Assembly (NCBI GenBank): GCA_026387055.1
Contig: JAPLML010000201.1
Span: forward strand, 1 to 5,739
Source: Planctomycetota bacterium
GTDB taxonomy: Bacteria; Planctomycetota; Phycisphaerae; FEN-1346
DNA: 5,739 nucleotides
Direction: 5' to 3'
Part shown: positions 1 through 5,508 of the stretch, piece by piece
Position numbering within the stretch: position 1 is the stretch's first letter
Layout: each line of letters begins with the position of its first letter
Notes under the pieces: generated by a model
What the model was told of the DNA's origin: nothing
The model's input: only the letters and a program-made list of their open reading frames with translations
The model's database searches: none
Program-made: the position numbers and the translations under genes

Positions 1-2
1 AT

Positions 3-530
3 CGCCGCCTGGTGAAGCGTCGCGACCTGGACGCGAAGACGCGCCGCTTCGTGGCGAACAACATCCGCTCGGCCCGCTGGCTCATCGACGCCATCGAGCA
101 GCGGCGCGACACGCTGCGGCGCGTGGTCGAGTCGATCGTCAGGTTCCAGCGCCCGTTCTTCGACGAGGGGCCCGAGCACATCCGCCCCCTCAAGATTCAG
201 GAGGTGGCCGGCGACGTGGGCCTGCACGTCGGCACGATCTCGCGGGCCGTCGCCGACACGTACGCCGAGACGCCCTGGGGCATCTGGCCCCTGCGCGAGT
301 TCTTCACCGGCGGCACCCCGACGGCCCAGGGGCAGGACGTCAGCTACGACCGCCTCCGGGTGCGCCTCAAGGCGATCATCGACGCCGAGGACAAGTCCAA
401 GCCGCTTTCCGACGAAGCCATTATGAAGATGCTGATGGCCGAGGGGGTCGAGAAACTCGCCCGCCGCACCATCGCCAAGTACCGCGAGGAGATGGGCATC
501 CCTTCTTCCCATCGGCGAAGACAGTACTGA
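3..530 (+). CDS. rpoN: RNA polymerase sigma-54 factor RpoN, C-terminal part (5' end outside window)
   Basis: Sigma-54 directs RNA polymerase to -24/-12 promoters that need AAA+ activators, in the cytoplasm. The frame is open from the window edge, so the gene starts upstream; 175 residues are visible against roughly 450-500 for the whole family. Visible residues about 20-60 (SARWLIDAIEQRRDTLRRV) match the core-binding region. Residues about 63-85 form the helix-turn-helix that contacts the -12 element (LKIQEVAGDVGLHVGTISRA). The RpoN box that reads the -24 element is at 153-162 (ARRTIAKYRE), followed by the usual MGIPSS tail. The helix-turn-helix reads HVGTISRAV where many family members have HESTVSRVT, a mild divergence. 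GTG at 12 is an internal codon, not a start. The stop lies in the loop of a 9-bp inverted repeat. Identification is secure from the RpoN box alone. Confidence 0.95.
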   Translation, partial: RRLVKRRDLDAKTRRFVANNIRSARWLIDAIEQRRDTLRRVVESIVRFQRPFFDEGPEHIRPLKIQEVAGDVGLHVGTISRAVADTYAETPWGIWPLREFFTGGTPTAQGQDVSYDRLRVRLKAIIDAEDKSKPLSDEAIMKMLMAEGVEKLARRTIAKYREEMGIPSSHRRRQY

Positions 531-539
531 TCGCCGATG
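510..539 (+). other. 9-bp hairpin whose loop holds the rpoN stop codon
   Basis: CATCGGCGA (510-518) pairs perfectly with TCGCCGATG (531-539) around a 12-nt loop that ends in the TGA stop. A second hairpin follows at once: CCGCCG (546-551) with CGGCGG (558-563) and a 6-nt loop. Neither is followed by a T run, so they are not canonical intrinsic terminators. They may still act as 3'-end barriers for the rpoN mRNA, which is inference. Confidence 0.45.
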
Positions 540-576
540 CCGAGCCCGCCGCGGGAGCGGCGGAAGACTTCGGACT

Positions 577-668
577 GCGGATTGCGAATTGCGGATTGCG
601 GATTATGGGCTGCAGATTGAAGATTCGAGATCTCAGATTTCCGATTTGAGATTCCAGATTTGAGACGG
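577..668 (+). repeat. Degenerate 7-bp tandem array (consensus about GNNGATT)
   Basis: A GATT core recurs every 7 bp without any indel at 580, 587, 594, 601, 608, 615, 622, 629, 636, 643, 650 and 657. Nine of the twelve are exactly GATT; the others are AATT (587), GGCT (608) and GATC (629). The first units are GCGGATT-like and later ones CAGATTT/GAGATTC-like, so the array drifts from GC-rich to AT-rich. Because 7 is not a multiple of 3, any ORF read across it gives a 7-residue repeat (the NPQSAIR-type runs on the other strand), which marks those ORFs as spurious. It fills most of the spacer between rpoN and the next gene. Function unknown. Confidence 0.8.
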
Positions 669-706
669 CGGATCGGCGCTTGTCTCGATCGAGTCCCGAG
701 GTCATC

Positions 707-724
707 AATCCGCAATCCGCAATC
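707..724 (-). repeat. Short inverted copy of the 7-bp array
   Basis: AATC, the complement of the GATT core, recurs at 707, 714 and 721 with the same 7-bp spacing (AATCCGC units). It is therefore the opposite orientation of the GCGGATT units at 577-604. The two arms could pair over about 18 bp around a loop of roughly 100 nt. It directly abuts the promoter of the downstream gene and overlaps its weak -35 position. Confidence 0.65.
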
Positions 725-744
725 GGCTTCCCCAGCCGTATAAT
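716..744 (+). promoter_or_regulatory. Sigma-70-type promoter of the membrane protein gene
   Basis: A perfect TATAAT lies at 739-744. The position 17 bp upstream, TCCGCA (716-721), matches TTGACA only 3 of 6 and falls in the inverted 7-bp repeat. Transcription from here would start near 751 and leave a leader of about 22 nt containing the ribosome site AAGGGAGG (754-761), 11 nt before the GTG start. The strong -10 plus correct placement makes this credible; the -35 is weak. Confidence 0.55.
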
Positions 745-772
745 CTCAAGGATAAGGGAGGATTCGCCGCCC

Positions 773-2176
773 GTGGAGCCGCTGATCGACAACCTGAAGC
801 GCGTGCGCCGCCGGCTGCTCCTGGTGCGCGCCCTGGAGACGGGCCTGGCGGGCGCGATCGGGGCCTCGGCGTTCGCCGCCGTCGTGACGCTGATACGCAT
901 CTTTCTTCCACAATATGTTCCAGTGGCCTCCGCCCACCCCGCGCTGCCGCTCGGCTTGGTGGCGTGCGGTTTCGCCATCGGGTTCGTCGTGCGCCTCATC
1001 AAGGGCGTGTCCCTGCGCGAGGCGGCCATTGCCGCCGACCGCGCGGCGGGGCTGAAGGAGCGGTTGGCGACCGCCCTGGAGGTCTTTGAGTCTGGGGATC
1101 AAGCACTTTCGCCGGGTGGCATGCCCCCGGTGCCGTTGGGTGGGCATGCTTCCGGCCAGGGCAGCAACATGCCCAGCCAGCGGCACGCCGGGCATGCCAC
1201 CCACCGGCCGGGCCTTCTGGACGACCGGTTGCTCGAGCAGGCCCGCGCCGCGGCGGCGCCGCTCGACCCCTCGCGGCTGGTCCTGGGGCGGACCCTCGGC
1301 CGATTGGCGAAGGCGGCCATGGTGGCGGTGTTCGTTCTCGTGGCCGGGGCGTTCGTTCCGTCGGTGGGCGGCCCGCCGCTGGCGCCCCAGGCGGCCGAGC
1401 GTGCCGCGCTGGCGCTCGACCGGCTGGCCCGGCAGGGCTCCGTTGCGCCGGTGGTCCGCGAGAAGATTGAGGAGGCCGTGGCGAAGCTCCGCCAGGCCGG
1501 ACCGCGCCAGGGCGCCGCGGACAAGGCGACCGAGGCCGTCTACGAGGCCGTCGCCCGCGTCGAGTCGGCGCGGCGAGAGGCGCTCAAGGCCCTGGTGCAG
1601 GTGAACAACCGCGAATTTCAGAAGATGATCCGCGACGCCGCCAAGGGCGACGCTGAGGCGGCCGCCGGCGCCGCCAAGGACCTGGCGGACAAACTTGACG
1701 CGTCTGCCGCCTCGGGCGGGATGCCGCTGGCCGATCGCGAGCGGTTGGCCGACGGCCTCACGGGCGCCGCCGCGGCCGTCGATCCGAAGGACCTTGCGGA
1801 GCTGGCGAAGGACCTGGCCGCCGCCGCCGAGGCCGTGCGGCGCGGCGAGAGCGGCGCGGGCGAGAAGCTCAAACAGTTGGCCGATCGGATAACGAAGCAG
1901 TTGGGCGAGAAGCCCGGCGGGGGCGTGGCCGCCGTCGTCCAGGCCGTCGGCGAGGCGCGGCGGACGCTGGGGCTGGCCGAATCGCCTCCGGCCGAACTGA
2001 CTCAACCGGGAACGTTGCCGGGCCGCATCGGCCCTGAGCCCGCACCTGCCGCCTCGGGCACGGCGTCTGCCCCGATGACCGCGGGCCAGGAGGTCGGCCC
2101 GTCTTCTCCCGCCGCGATTCCCGCCGAGGTCCGCCCCGAGGACCGCGACGTCGTGCGCCGGTACTTCGGGGGCTGA
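773..2176 (+). CDS. Ala-rich membrane protein with three predicted transmembrane helices, function unknown
   Basis: I chose GTG at 773 because AAGGGAGG lies 11 nt upstream and a TATAAT promoter just before it; the frame is open further upstream to 680 but that stretch is repeat sequence. The product is 467 aa. Hydrophobic segments at about 20-45 and 57-76 form a helical hairpin, followed by a conserved-looking AAGLKERLATALE stretch (about 91-103) and a third helix at about 178-199. From about 205 to 390 it is highly charged and Ala-rich, likely helical or coiled coil. Then comes a Pro/Ala-rich linker and the tail VRPEDRDVVRRYFGG. This architecture resembles DUF4175-like membrane proteins of planctomycetes; that link is from memory of the family style and is not certain. 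Residues about 114-147 (Gly, Pro, His and Met-rich) are encoded by an inserted palindromic element and are probably a disposable loop between helices 2 and 3. No catalytic motif seen. Confidence 0.75.
   Translation: MEPLIDNLKRVRRRLLLVRALETGLAGAIGASAFAAVVTLIRIFLPQYVPVASAHPALPLGLVACGFAIGFVVRLIKGVSLREAAIAADRAAGLKERLATALEVFESGDQALSPGGMPPVPLGGHASGQGSNMPSQRHAGHATHRPGLLDDRLLEQARAAAAPLDPSRLVLGRTLGRLAKAAMVAVFVLVAGAFVPSVGGPPLAPQAAERAALALDRLARQGSVAPVVREKIEEAVAKLRQAGPRQGAADKATEAVYEAVARVESARREALKALVQVNNREFQKMIRDAAKGDAEAAAGAAKDLADKLDASAASGGMPLADRERLADGLTGAAAAVDPKDLAELAKDLAAAAEAVRRGESGAGEKLKQLADRITKQLGEKPGGGVAAVVQAVGEARRTLGLAESPPAELTQPGTLPGRIGPEPAPAASGTASAPMTAGQEVGPSSPAAIPAEVRPEDRDVVRRYFGG
1114..1202 (+). 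repeat. Long-stem palindromic repeat (two head-to-head units) inside the coding sequence
   Basis: GGGTGGCATGCCC (1114-1126) is the perfect complement of 1190-1202. Inside that, 1130-1148 pairs with 1168-1186 in 17 of 19 positions plus one G-T pair. A 3x3 internal loop separates the stems and the terminal loop is 19 nt (1149-1167). Each arm is itself a unit that starts GGGTGGCATGCCC and ends TGGGCATG, so the element is an inverted dimer, the arrangement seen in REP/BIME elements. The same unit occurs singly before glnA at 4041-4102. It is read through in frame as a Gly/Pro/Met/His-rich loop. Confidence 0.8.
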
Positions 2177-2204
2177 GGTTGATTGACTGGATTGTCGTCT
2201 TGAG

Positions 2205-2234
2205 CGAGCGCTCTCAGCCGGGAGATCGCGCTCG
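2205..2234 (+). other. Stem-loop between the membrane protein and lipoprotein genes
   Basis: CGAGCGC (2205-2211) pairs with GCGCTCG (2228-2234), and TCTC (2212-2215) with GAGA (2222-2225), leaving a 2-nt bulge (2226-2227) and a 6-nt loop. There is no T run, so it is not a standard terminator. It lies 28 nt after one stop codon and 20 nt before the next start. It could be a 3'-end barrier, a leader structure, or another interspersed palindrome. Confidence 0.45.
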
Positions 2235-2254
2235 GGCCTCGCTGTTGGGGGGTC

Positions 2255-2995
2255 ATGAACGCCATGCAGCGCATCGGGGAAATTCTTGGGGCGGTGCTGA
2301 TGCTTGCCCTTGTGGGCTGTGGCGCGCCCAACACGAAGGAAATCGCTCCTTCTGTTGAGGAGGCCCCCCTCACGGCACAACAGATCGCGGATCGTTACGG
2401 ACCGATCACGGGCGAAGTGGCCTTGGTATTGGAGTCGTCCGATTTGCACGCACTTCTGAGCAGCGCCGAGATCCGCACCTGGCAAACTGGACGTGGGCCC
2501 GAGCAGGCGACGGTCACGGAGTACCTCGTGCGCGGTCAGCCTTACAGGATCGTGGTGAAGGGCAAGAGGCGCGTGGATCCGCTATGGCGTTATCGCGATG
2601 AAGAGATTGATTACATCGAGTATGGCGCGGACAAGAAAGGGCTTTCGGAACCCGGCCTTGGCGCCATGAAGATTGATGAACCCGCCGGACTCCGACGCAT
2701 CATAGCGGTTCTGCGTAACAGAAGTCGCCAGGAATACGAGGAGGCGGCCTATCGGGCTTACAGGACGACCGGCGGCTATTCTGTGAACAGGGTTGAAGGC
2801 AGAGGTATGGGGCCCTGGCACGGTTTTTGGGGTCTGTGTTTCCACCTCAAATCTGGTCAGGCCTTCTACGCGCGAGAAGACTCACCTTCTGGCGCCTTTG
2901 AGGCATCCGGCATGACGCCTGCCTTCGTGAACGAAGAGTTGCTTGAGTTGCTCAAGCAGATTCGCGCAAAGGCCGACCGCAAGTTGGCTCAGTGA
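2255..2995 (+). CDS. Predicted lipoprotein of unknown function
   Basis: The 246-aa product begins with a short signal peptide: hydrophobic residues 9-20 lead to the lipobox L19-V20-G21-C22, so Cys22 would be lipidated and the protein anchored to a membrane facing the outside of the cytoplasm. I recognise no domain in the mature part. It has a charged, mixed alpha/beta-looking body, an aromatic patch GPWHGFWGLCFHLKSG (about 188-203) and a charged C-terminal helix. The start is either ATG 2255, with a G-run only 2 nt upstream, or ATG 2264, with 11 nt spacing; the second is at least as plausible and the lipobox is unaffected. Base usage differs from the neighbours: in 48 codons counted from 2339 about 69% end in G or C, versus about 92% of the first 48 codons of glnA. 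That suggests later acquisition or weaker expression. It is convergent with the - strand yggS. Confidence 0.8.
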   Translation: MNAMQRIGEILGAVLMLALVGCGAPNTKEIAPSVEEAPLTAQQIADRYGPITGEVALVLESSDLHALLSSAEIRTWQTGRGPEQATVTEYLVRGQPYRIVVKGKRRVDPLWRYRDEEIDYIEYGADKKGLSEPGLGAMKIDEPAGLRRIIAVLRNRSRQEYEEAAYRAYRTTGGYSVNRVEGRGMGPWHGFWGLCFHLKSGQAFYAREDSPSGAFEASGMTPAFVNEELLELLKQIRAKADRKLAQ

Positions 2996-3065
2996 GGCTT
3001 CGGCCGTCAAGTCCGCGGGTGATACTCAGGCGCCGTGGGTGGGGACCTCCGGACATGGTGGGCAC

Positions 3066-3098
3066 GGCGCAAGCGCCACGCGCCCTGCAAGCAGGGCG
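3066..3098. other. Twin hairpins in the convergent junction
   Basis: Two adjacent perfect inverted repeats with the same AA centre: GGCGC-AA-GCGCC (3066-3077) and CGCCCTGC-AA-GCAGGGCG (3081-3098). They lie between the lipoprotein stop (2995) and the yggS stop (3141), where a two-way transcription block would be useful, but neither strand has a T run after the stem. A preceding GTGGGCAC resembles the GTGGGCAT of the GGGTGGCATGCCC units, so a related interspersed repeat is an alternative. Confidence 0.5.
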
Positions 3099-3140
3099 GC
3101 TAAATGGCGCATGAACGGCACGGGCGACGCTCTCGCGCTA

Positions 3141-3860
3141 TTATCGAAACAGCGCCGTCCCCACGCGGACGATCGTCGCGCCTTCTTCGATGGCCACTTC
3201 GTAGTCCTGCGTCATGCCCATCGAGAGTTCTATAAGTGGTTGAGGCAGCGGCGCCTCGCGGTTGATCCGGTCGCGGAGTTCCCGCAGGGCCGCGAACACC
3301 GGCCGCACGGTCTTGGGGTCCTCCGCGATCGGGGCCATGGTCATGAGGCCCGCCAGATCGACGCCTGCCAGCGCGGCCGCGGCCGACGCCAGGGCAGGGG
3401 CCTCGGCGGGACTCGCGCCGCCCTTCGACGCCTCGCCGCTCACGTTCACCTCCAGCAGGAACACGGCGCGGGCGGCGGCCGCCTGGGCACGCTTGCCGAT
3501 CTCCTCGGCCAGGGCGAGCGAGTCCACGCTGTGGATCATCGCCGCCATCGGCACCACGTACTTCACCTTGTTCCGCTGGAGATGCCCGATCATGTGCCAG
3601 GCGACGTCGAGGCCCTGCCCAGAACCTGTCGAAGGGCCGCCGAGCGTGGCCGCGCGGTCCCGCAGTTGCTGCGGGCGGTTCTCACCGAGGTCTCTCTGTC
3701 CGGCCTCCACGAGAAGGCGGATGGTTGCGGGCGAAACCGTCTTCGTGACCGCGACGAGCCGGACGGCCGTCGCGGGCCGGCCGCTCCGCGCCGCCGCGGC
3801 GGCGATTCGGTCCTGCACGTCGCGCAGGTTCGCCAAGAGGCGCTCGCGGGAGATTTCCAT
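3141..3860 (-). CDS. yggS: YggS/PLPBP-family pyridoxal 5'-phosphate homeostasis protein
   Basis: This cytoplasmic family binds PLP without a known catalytic reaction and buffers PLP and related B6 vitamers and amino-acid pools. The product is 239 aa, near the usual 230-240, with a single TIM-barrel-like alanine racemase N-terminal fold. Motifs in order: AVTKT with the PLP-binding Lys40; GEN (59-61); WHMIGHLQRNK (88-98); IHSVDS (109-114); VNVSGEASKGG (138-148); GLMTMAP (171-177); SMGMTQDYEVAI (213-224); VRVGTALF near the end (phosphate-binding side). I start it at the ATG at 3860-3858 because the protein then begins like its family; an upstream ATG at 3899 would add 13 residues with no family support. 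Neither start has a ribosome site, and a promoter sits so close that the mRNA may be leaderless. Residues 76-83 (PSTGSGQG) are an 8-codon repeat insertion before WHMIG. Divergent from glnA, convergent with the lipoprotein gene. Confidence 0.95.
   Translation of the reverse strand: MEISRERLLANLRDVQDRIAAAAARSGRPATAVRLVAVTKTVSPATIRLLVEAGQRDLGENRPQQLRDRAATLGGPSTGSGQGLDVAWHMIGHLQRNKVKYVVPMAAMIHSVDSLALAEEIGKRAQAAAARAVFLLEVNVSGEASKGGASPAEAPALASAAAALAGVDLAGLMTMAPIAEDPKTVRPVFAALRELRDRINREAPLPQPLIELSMGMTQDYEVAIEEGATIVRVGTALFR
3611..3638. repeat. Short interspersed repeat inserted in frame in yggS
   Basis: On the + strand the 28 bp run from GGCCCT to AGGGCC, so the ends form a 6-bp inverted repeat, around the core AGAACCTGTCGAAGGG. 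This strongly resembles the CCTGAGCCTGTCGAAGGG-type repeat that occurs in many unrelated environmental bacterial genomes; its readings in other frames give the telltale PEPVEG and STGSGQ peptides, both seen here (PEPVEG on +, STGSGQG in yggS). About 24 bp (8 codons) appear extra relative to the usual yggS loop before WHFIG. Confidence 0.6.
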
Positions 3861-3867
3861 AGGGGTT

Positions 3868-3895
3868 AGTTTACCATCGCGAGCCCGCGTCGCAA
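3868..3895 (-). promoter_or_regulatory. Candidate yggS promoter giving a leaderless mRNA
   Basis: Read on the - strand: TTGCGA (3895-3890, 4 of 6 to TTGACA), 16 bp spacer, TAAACT (3873-3868, 4 of 6 to TATAAT), then 7 nt to the ATG at 3860. The expected transcription start is at or next to the A of the ATG. This agrees with the lack of any Shine-Dalgarno sequence before that start. Confidence 0.35.
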
Positions 3896-3975
3896 GCATA
3901 CTGGGCGAAGGCGCGTGGCCGTGCCACCCGCGTTACCTGAACCAAGCACCTGTTACCGCGACGGGCCGATAAAGG

Positions 3976-4004
3976 TTGACCGGGGGGCGTCGGTGGGCGA
4001 AAAT
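3976..4004 (+). promoter_or_regulatory. Candidate sigma-70-type promoter of glnA
   Basis: TTGACC (3976-3981, 5 of 6 to TTGACA), 17-bp spacer, GAAAAT (3999-4004, 4 of 6 to TATAAT). The transcript would start near 4011 and carry a leader of about 115 nt that includes the palindromic repeat unit at 4041-4102 and the ribosome site GAAAGGGA (4111-4118), 7 nt before ATG 4126. I looked for a sigma-54 promoter and found none with the correct GG-N10-GC spacing. Confidence 0.4.
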
Positions 4005-4040
4005 GGCGGCTCACGCAAGTGGGTACGGAAGTGAATCATC

Positions 4041-4102
4041 GGGTGGCATGCCCAGTCGCCGCGGCGACCCGGCCGTGGCGGGCCGTCGTTGCGTGGGCAT
4101 GC
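4041..4102 (+). repeat. Palindromic repeat unit in the glnA leader (same family as 1114-1202)
   Basis: It opens with GGGTGGCATGCCC (4041-4053), identical over 13 bp to the element at 1114. It closes with TGGGCATGC (4094-4102), identical to 1141-1149. GCATGCCCA (4046-4054) pairs perfectly with 4094-4102. Enclosed is a second palindrome, GTCGCC-GC-GGCGAC (4055-4068). It ends only 8 nt before the glnA ribosome site, so the folded RNA could influence translation. Confidence 0.7.
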
Positions 4103-4125
4103 GGCCTACAGAAAGGGACGCCCTC

Positions 4126-5508
4126 ATGGCCAGGACTCGCAAGACCCCGCCGAAGCCCCCGGCCGGCGCCTGCCCGCCGCCGGTCGAGGCGCTGAAGGAG
4201 GAAGTCCTCCGGCGCTCGCGCGACGAGAAGGTGCGGTTCATCAGCCTGTGGTTTACGGACCTTCTGGGGTACCTCAAGAGCTTCGCCATCACGCCCGGCG
4301 AGCTCGAGGTGGCGATGGCCGAGGGGATGGGCTTCGACGGCTCCTCGATCCACGGCTTCGCGCGGATCGACGAGAGCGACATGATCGCCAGGGCCGACCC
4401 TTCGACGTTCTGCCTGCTGCCGCGCGAGCCCGGCACGCCCCTCGTGGCCCGGATGTTCTGCGACATCCTGGAACCCGGCGGCGCGCCCTACCCGGGCGAC
4501 CCGCGGTACGTCCTCAAGCGGGCGATCGCGCGGGCCCAGGGCAGGGGCTACACGATGAACGTCGGGCCCGAGGCCGAGTACTTCTACTTCAAGAACGCGC
4601 AGGGGACCGAGGTCCTGGACGCGGCCGGCTACTTCGACCTCACGGCCGTCGACGTGGCCCACGACCTGAGGTCGAAGACGGTCGAGGTCCTCGAGGCGAT
4701 GGGCATCCCGGTCGAGTACAGCCACCACGAGGTCGCCCCGAGCCAGCACGAGATCGATTTGAGATATGCCGATGCGCTAACTATGGCCGACCGGCTGATG
4801 ACCTACCGGCTCATGGTCAAGGAGGTGGCCCTCGACGCCGGGTGCCACGCCACGTTCATGCCCAAGCCGCTCTTCGGCCAGAACGGCTCCGGCATGCACG
4901 TCCACCAGAGCCTTTTCAAGGGCGAGCGCAACGCCTTCTACGATGCGAAGGACCCGATGTTCCTCTCGCCGGTGGCGCGCGGGTACGTGGCGGGCCTCCT
5001 CGCGCACGCGCGGGAGATCATCGGCGTCTGCGCCCAGTGGGTGAACTCCTACAAGCGCCTGGTGCCGGGGTACGAGGCGCCCGTCTACATCTGCTGGGCG
5101 CGGCGGAACCGGTCGACGATGATCCGCGTGCCGATGTACAAGCCCGGCAAGGAGAAGGCCACGCGCATCGAGTTCCGCGCCCCCGACCCGGCGTGCAACC
5201 CGTACCTGGCATTCGCCGTGATGCTCCACGCGGGCCTGGAGGGGATCGAGAAGGGCTACGCGCTGCCCGAACCGGTCGAGCGCGACATCTACGAGTTGTC
5301 GGAGCCCGACCGGAAGCGGCTCGGCATCGAGAGCCTCCCCGGGAGCCTCAGCGAGGCCGTCGGCGAGATGGAGAAGAGCGACCTGGTGCGCCAGGCCCTC
5401 GGCGACCACATCTTCGAAAAGTTCATCGAGAACAAGCGCATCGAGTGGAACGAGTACCGCACCCAGGTGCACGGGTACGAGCTGAAGAAATACCTCAGCG
5501 TGTTGTAG
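4126..5508 (+). CDS. glnA: Glutamine synthetase, type I-alpha
   Basis: Makes glutamine from glutamate, ammonia and ATP; a cytoplasmic dodecamer in this family. ATG 4126 follows GAAAGGGA at 7 nt; the frame is open back to 3976 but that part encodes the repeat unit. Product 460 aa with a Pro-rich N-terminal extension of about 20. Beta-grasp domain: WFTDLLG with Asp45 (equivalent of E. coli Asp50) and FDGSSI (70-75). Catalytic barrel: EAEYF (Glu149, Glu151), HHEVAPSQHEID (200-211), MPKPLFGQNGSGMHVH (245-260), NSYKRLVPGYEAP with flap Glu317, RIEFRAPDP (347-355), NPYLAFA (358-364). Without the extension it has Bacillus-like length, so it lacks the roughly 25-residue insert of the beta type. Arg80 in GFARIDESD matches the Bacillus Arg62 used in glutamine feedback, favouring feedback control over adenylylation. 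Tyr389 aligns with the adenylylated Tyr of enteric enzymes, but alpha types also keep a Tyr there. The last five codons and stop are tandemly duplicated downstream. Confidence 0.97.
   Translation: MARTRKTPPKPPAGACPPPVEALKEEVLRRSRDEKVRFISLWFTDLLGYLKSFAITPGELEVAMAEGMGFDGSSIHGFARIDESDMIARADPSTFCLLPREPGTPLVARMFCDILEPGGAPYPGDPRYVLKRAIARAQGRGYTMNVGPEAEYFYFKNAQGTEVLDAAGYFDLTAVDVAHDLRSKTVEVLEAMGIPVEYSHHEVAPSQHEIDLRYADALTMADRLMTYRLMVKEVALDAGCHATFMPKPLFGQNGSGMHVHQSLFKGERNAFYDAKDPMFLSPVARGYVAGLLAHAREIIGVCAQWVNSYKRLVPGYEAPVYICWARRNRSTMIRVPMYKPGKEKATRIEFRAPDPACNPYLAFAVMLHAGLEGIEKGYALPEPVERDIYELSEPDRKRLGIESLPGSLSEAVGEMEKSDLVRQALGDHIFEKFIENKRIEWNEYRTQVHGYELKKYLSVL

Noticed and set aside
510..563. Intrinsic terminator after rpoN
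   Set aside because: Good stems but no T run on the + strand, so listed only as hairpins.
577..668. CRISPR array
   Set aside because: The unit is 7 bp with no spacers of constant length and no cas genes.
421..1029. - strand frames across 344-1029 with NPQSAIR-type repeats
   Set aside because: Their repeat peptides are direct read-outs of the 7-bp DNA array; no ribosome site or domain.
746..2485. 579-codon open frame on the - strand opposite the membrane protein gene
   Set aside because: Antisense frame of GC-rich coding DNA; Arg/Gly/Ala-rich translation with no motif, while the + strand frame has a promoter, ribosome site and transmembrane pattern.
3915..3927. GTGGC-CGT-GCCAC hairpin upstream of glnA
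   Set aside because: Only 5 bp of stem; expected often by chance at this GC content.
3976..4125. N-terminal extension of glnA to an upstream start
   Set aside because: It would translate the promoter candidate and palindromic unit, lies outside the family's usual start, and ATG 4126 has a good ribosome site.
3981..4125. Sigma-54 (-24/-12) promoter before glnA
   Set aside because: TGGCATG (4044-4050) and TGGCGGG (4076-4082) look similar to the -24 box, but the GC of the -12 box falls at N11 or N12 rather than N10.
4755..4765. CGATTTGAGAT inside glnA shared with the 7-bp array at 642-652
   Set aside because: Only 11 nt, encodes conserved family residues (EIDLRYA), and fits chance; the local AT-rich codons are noted but prove nothing.
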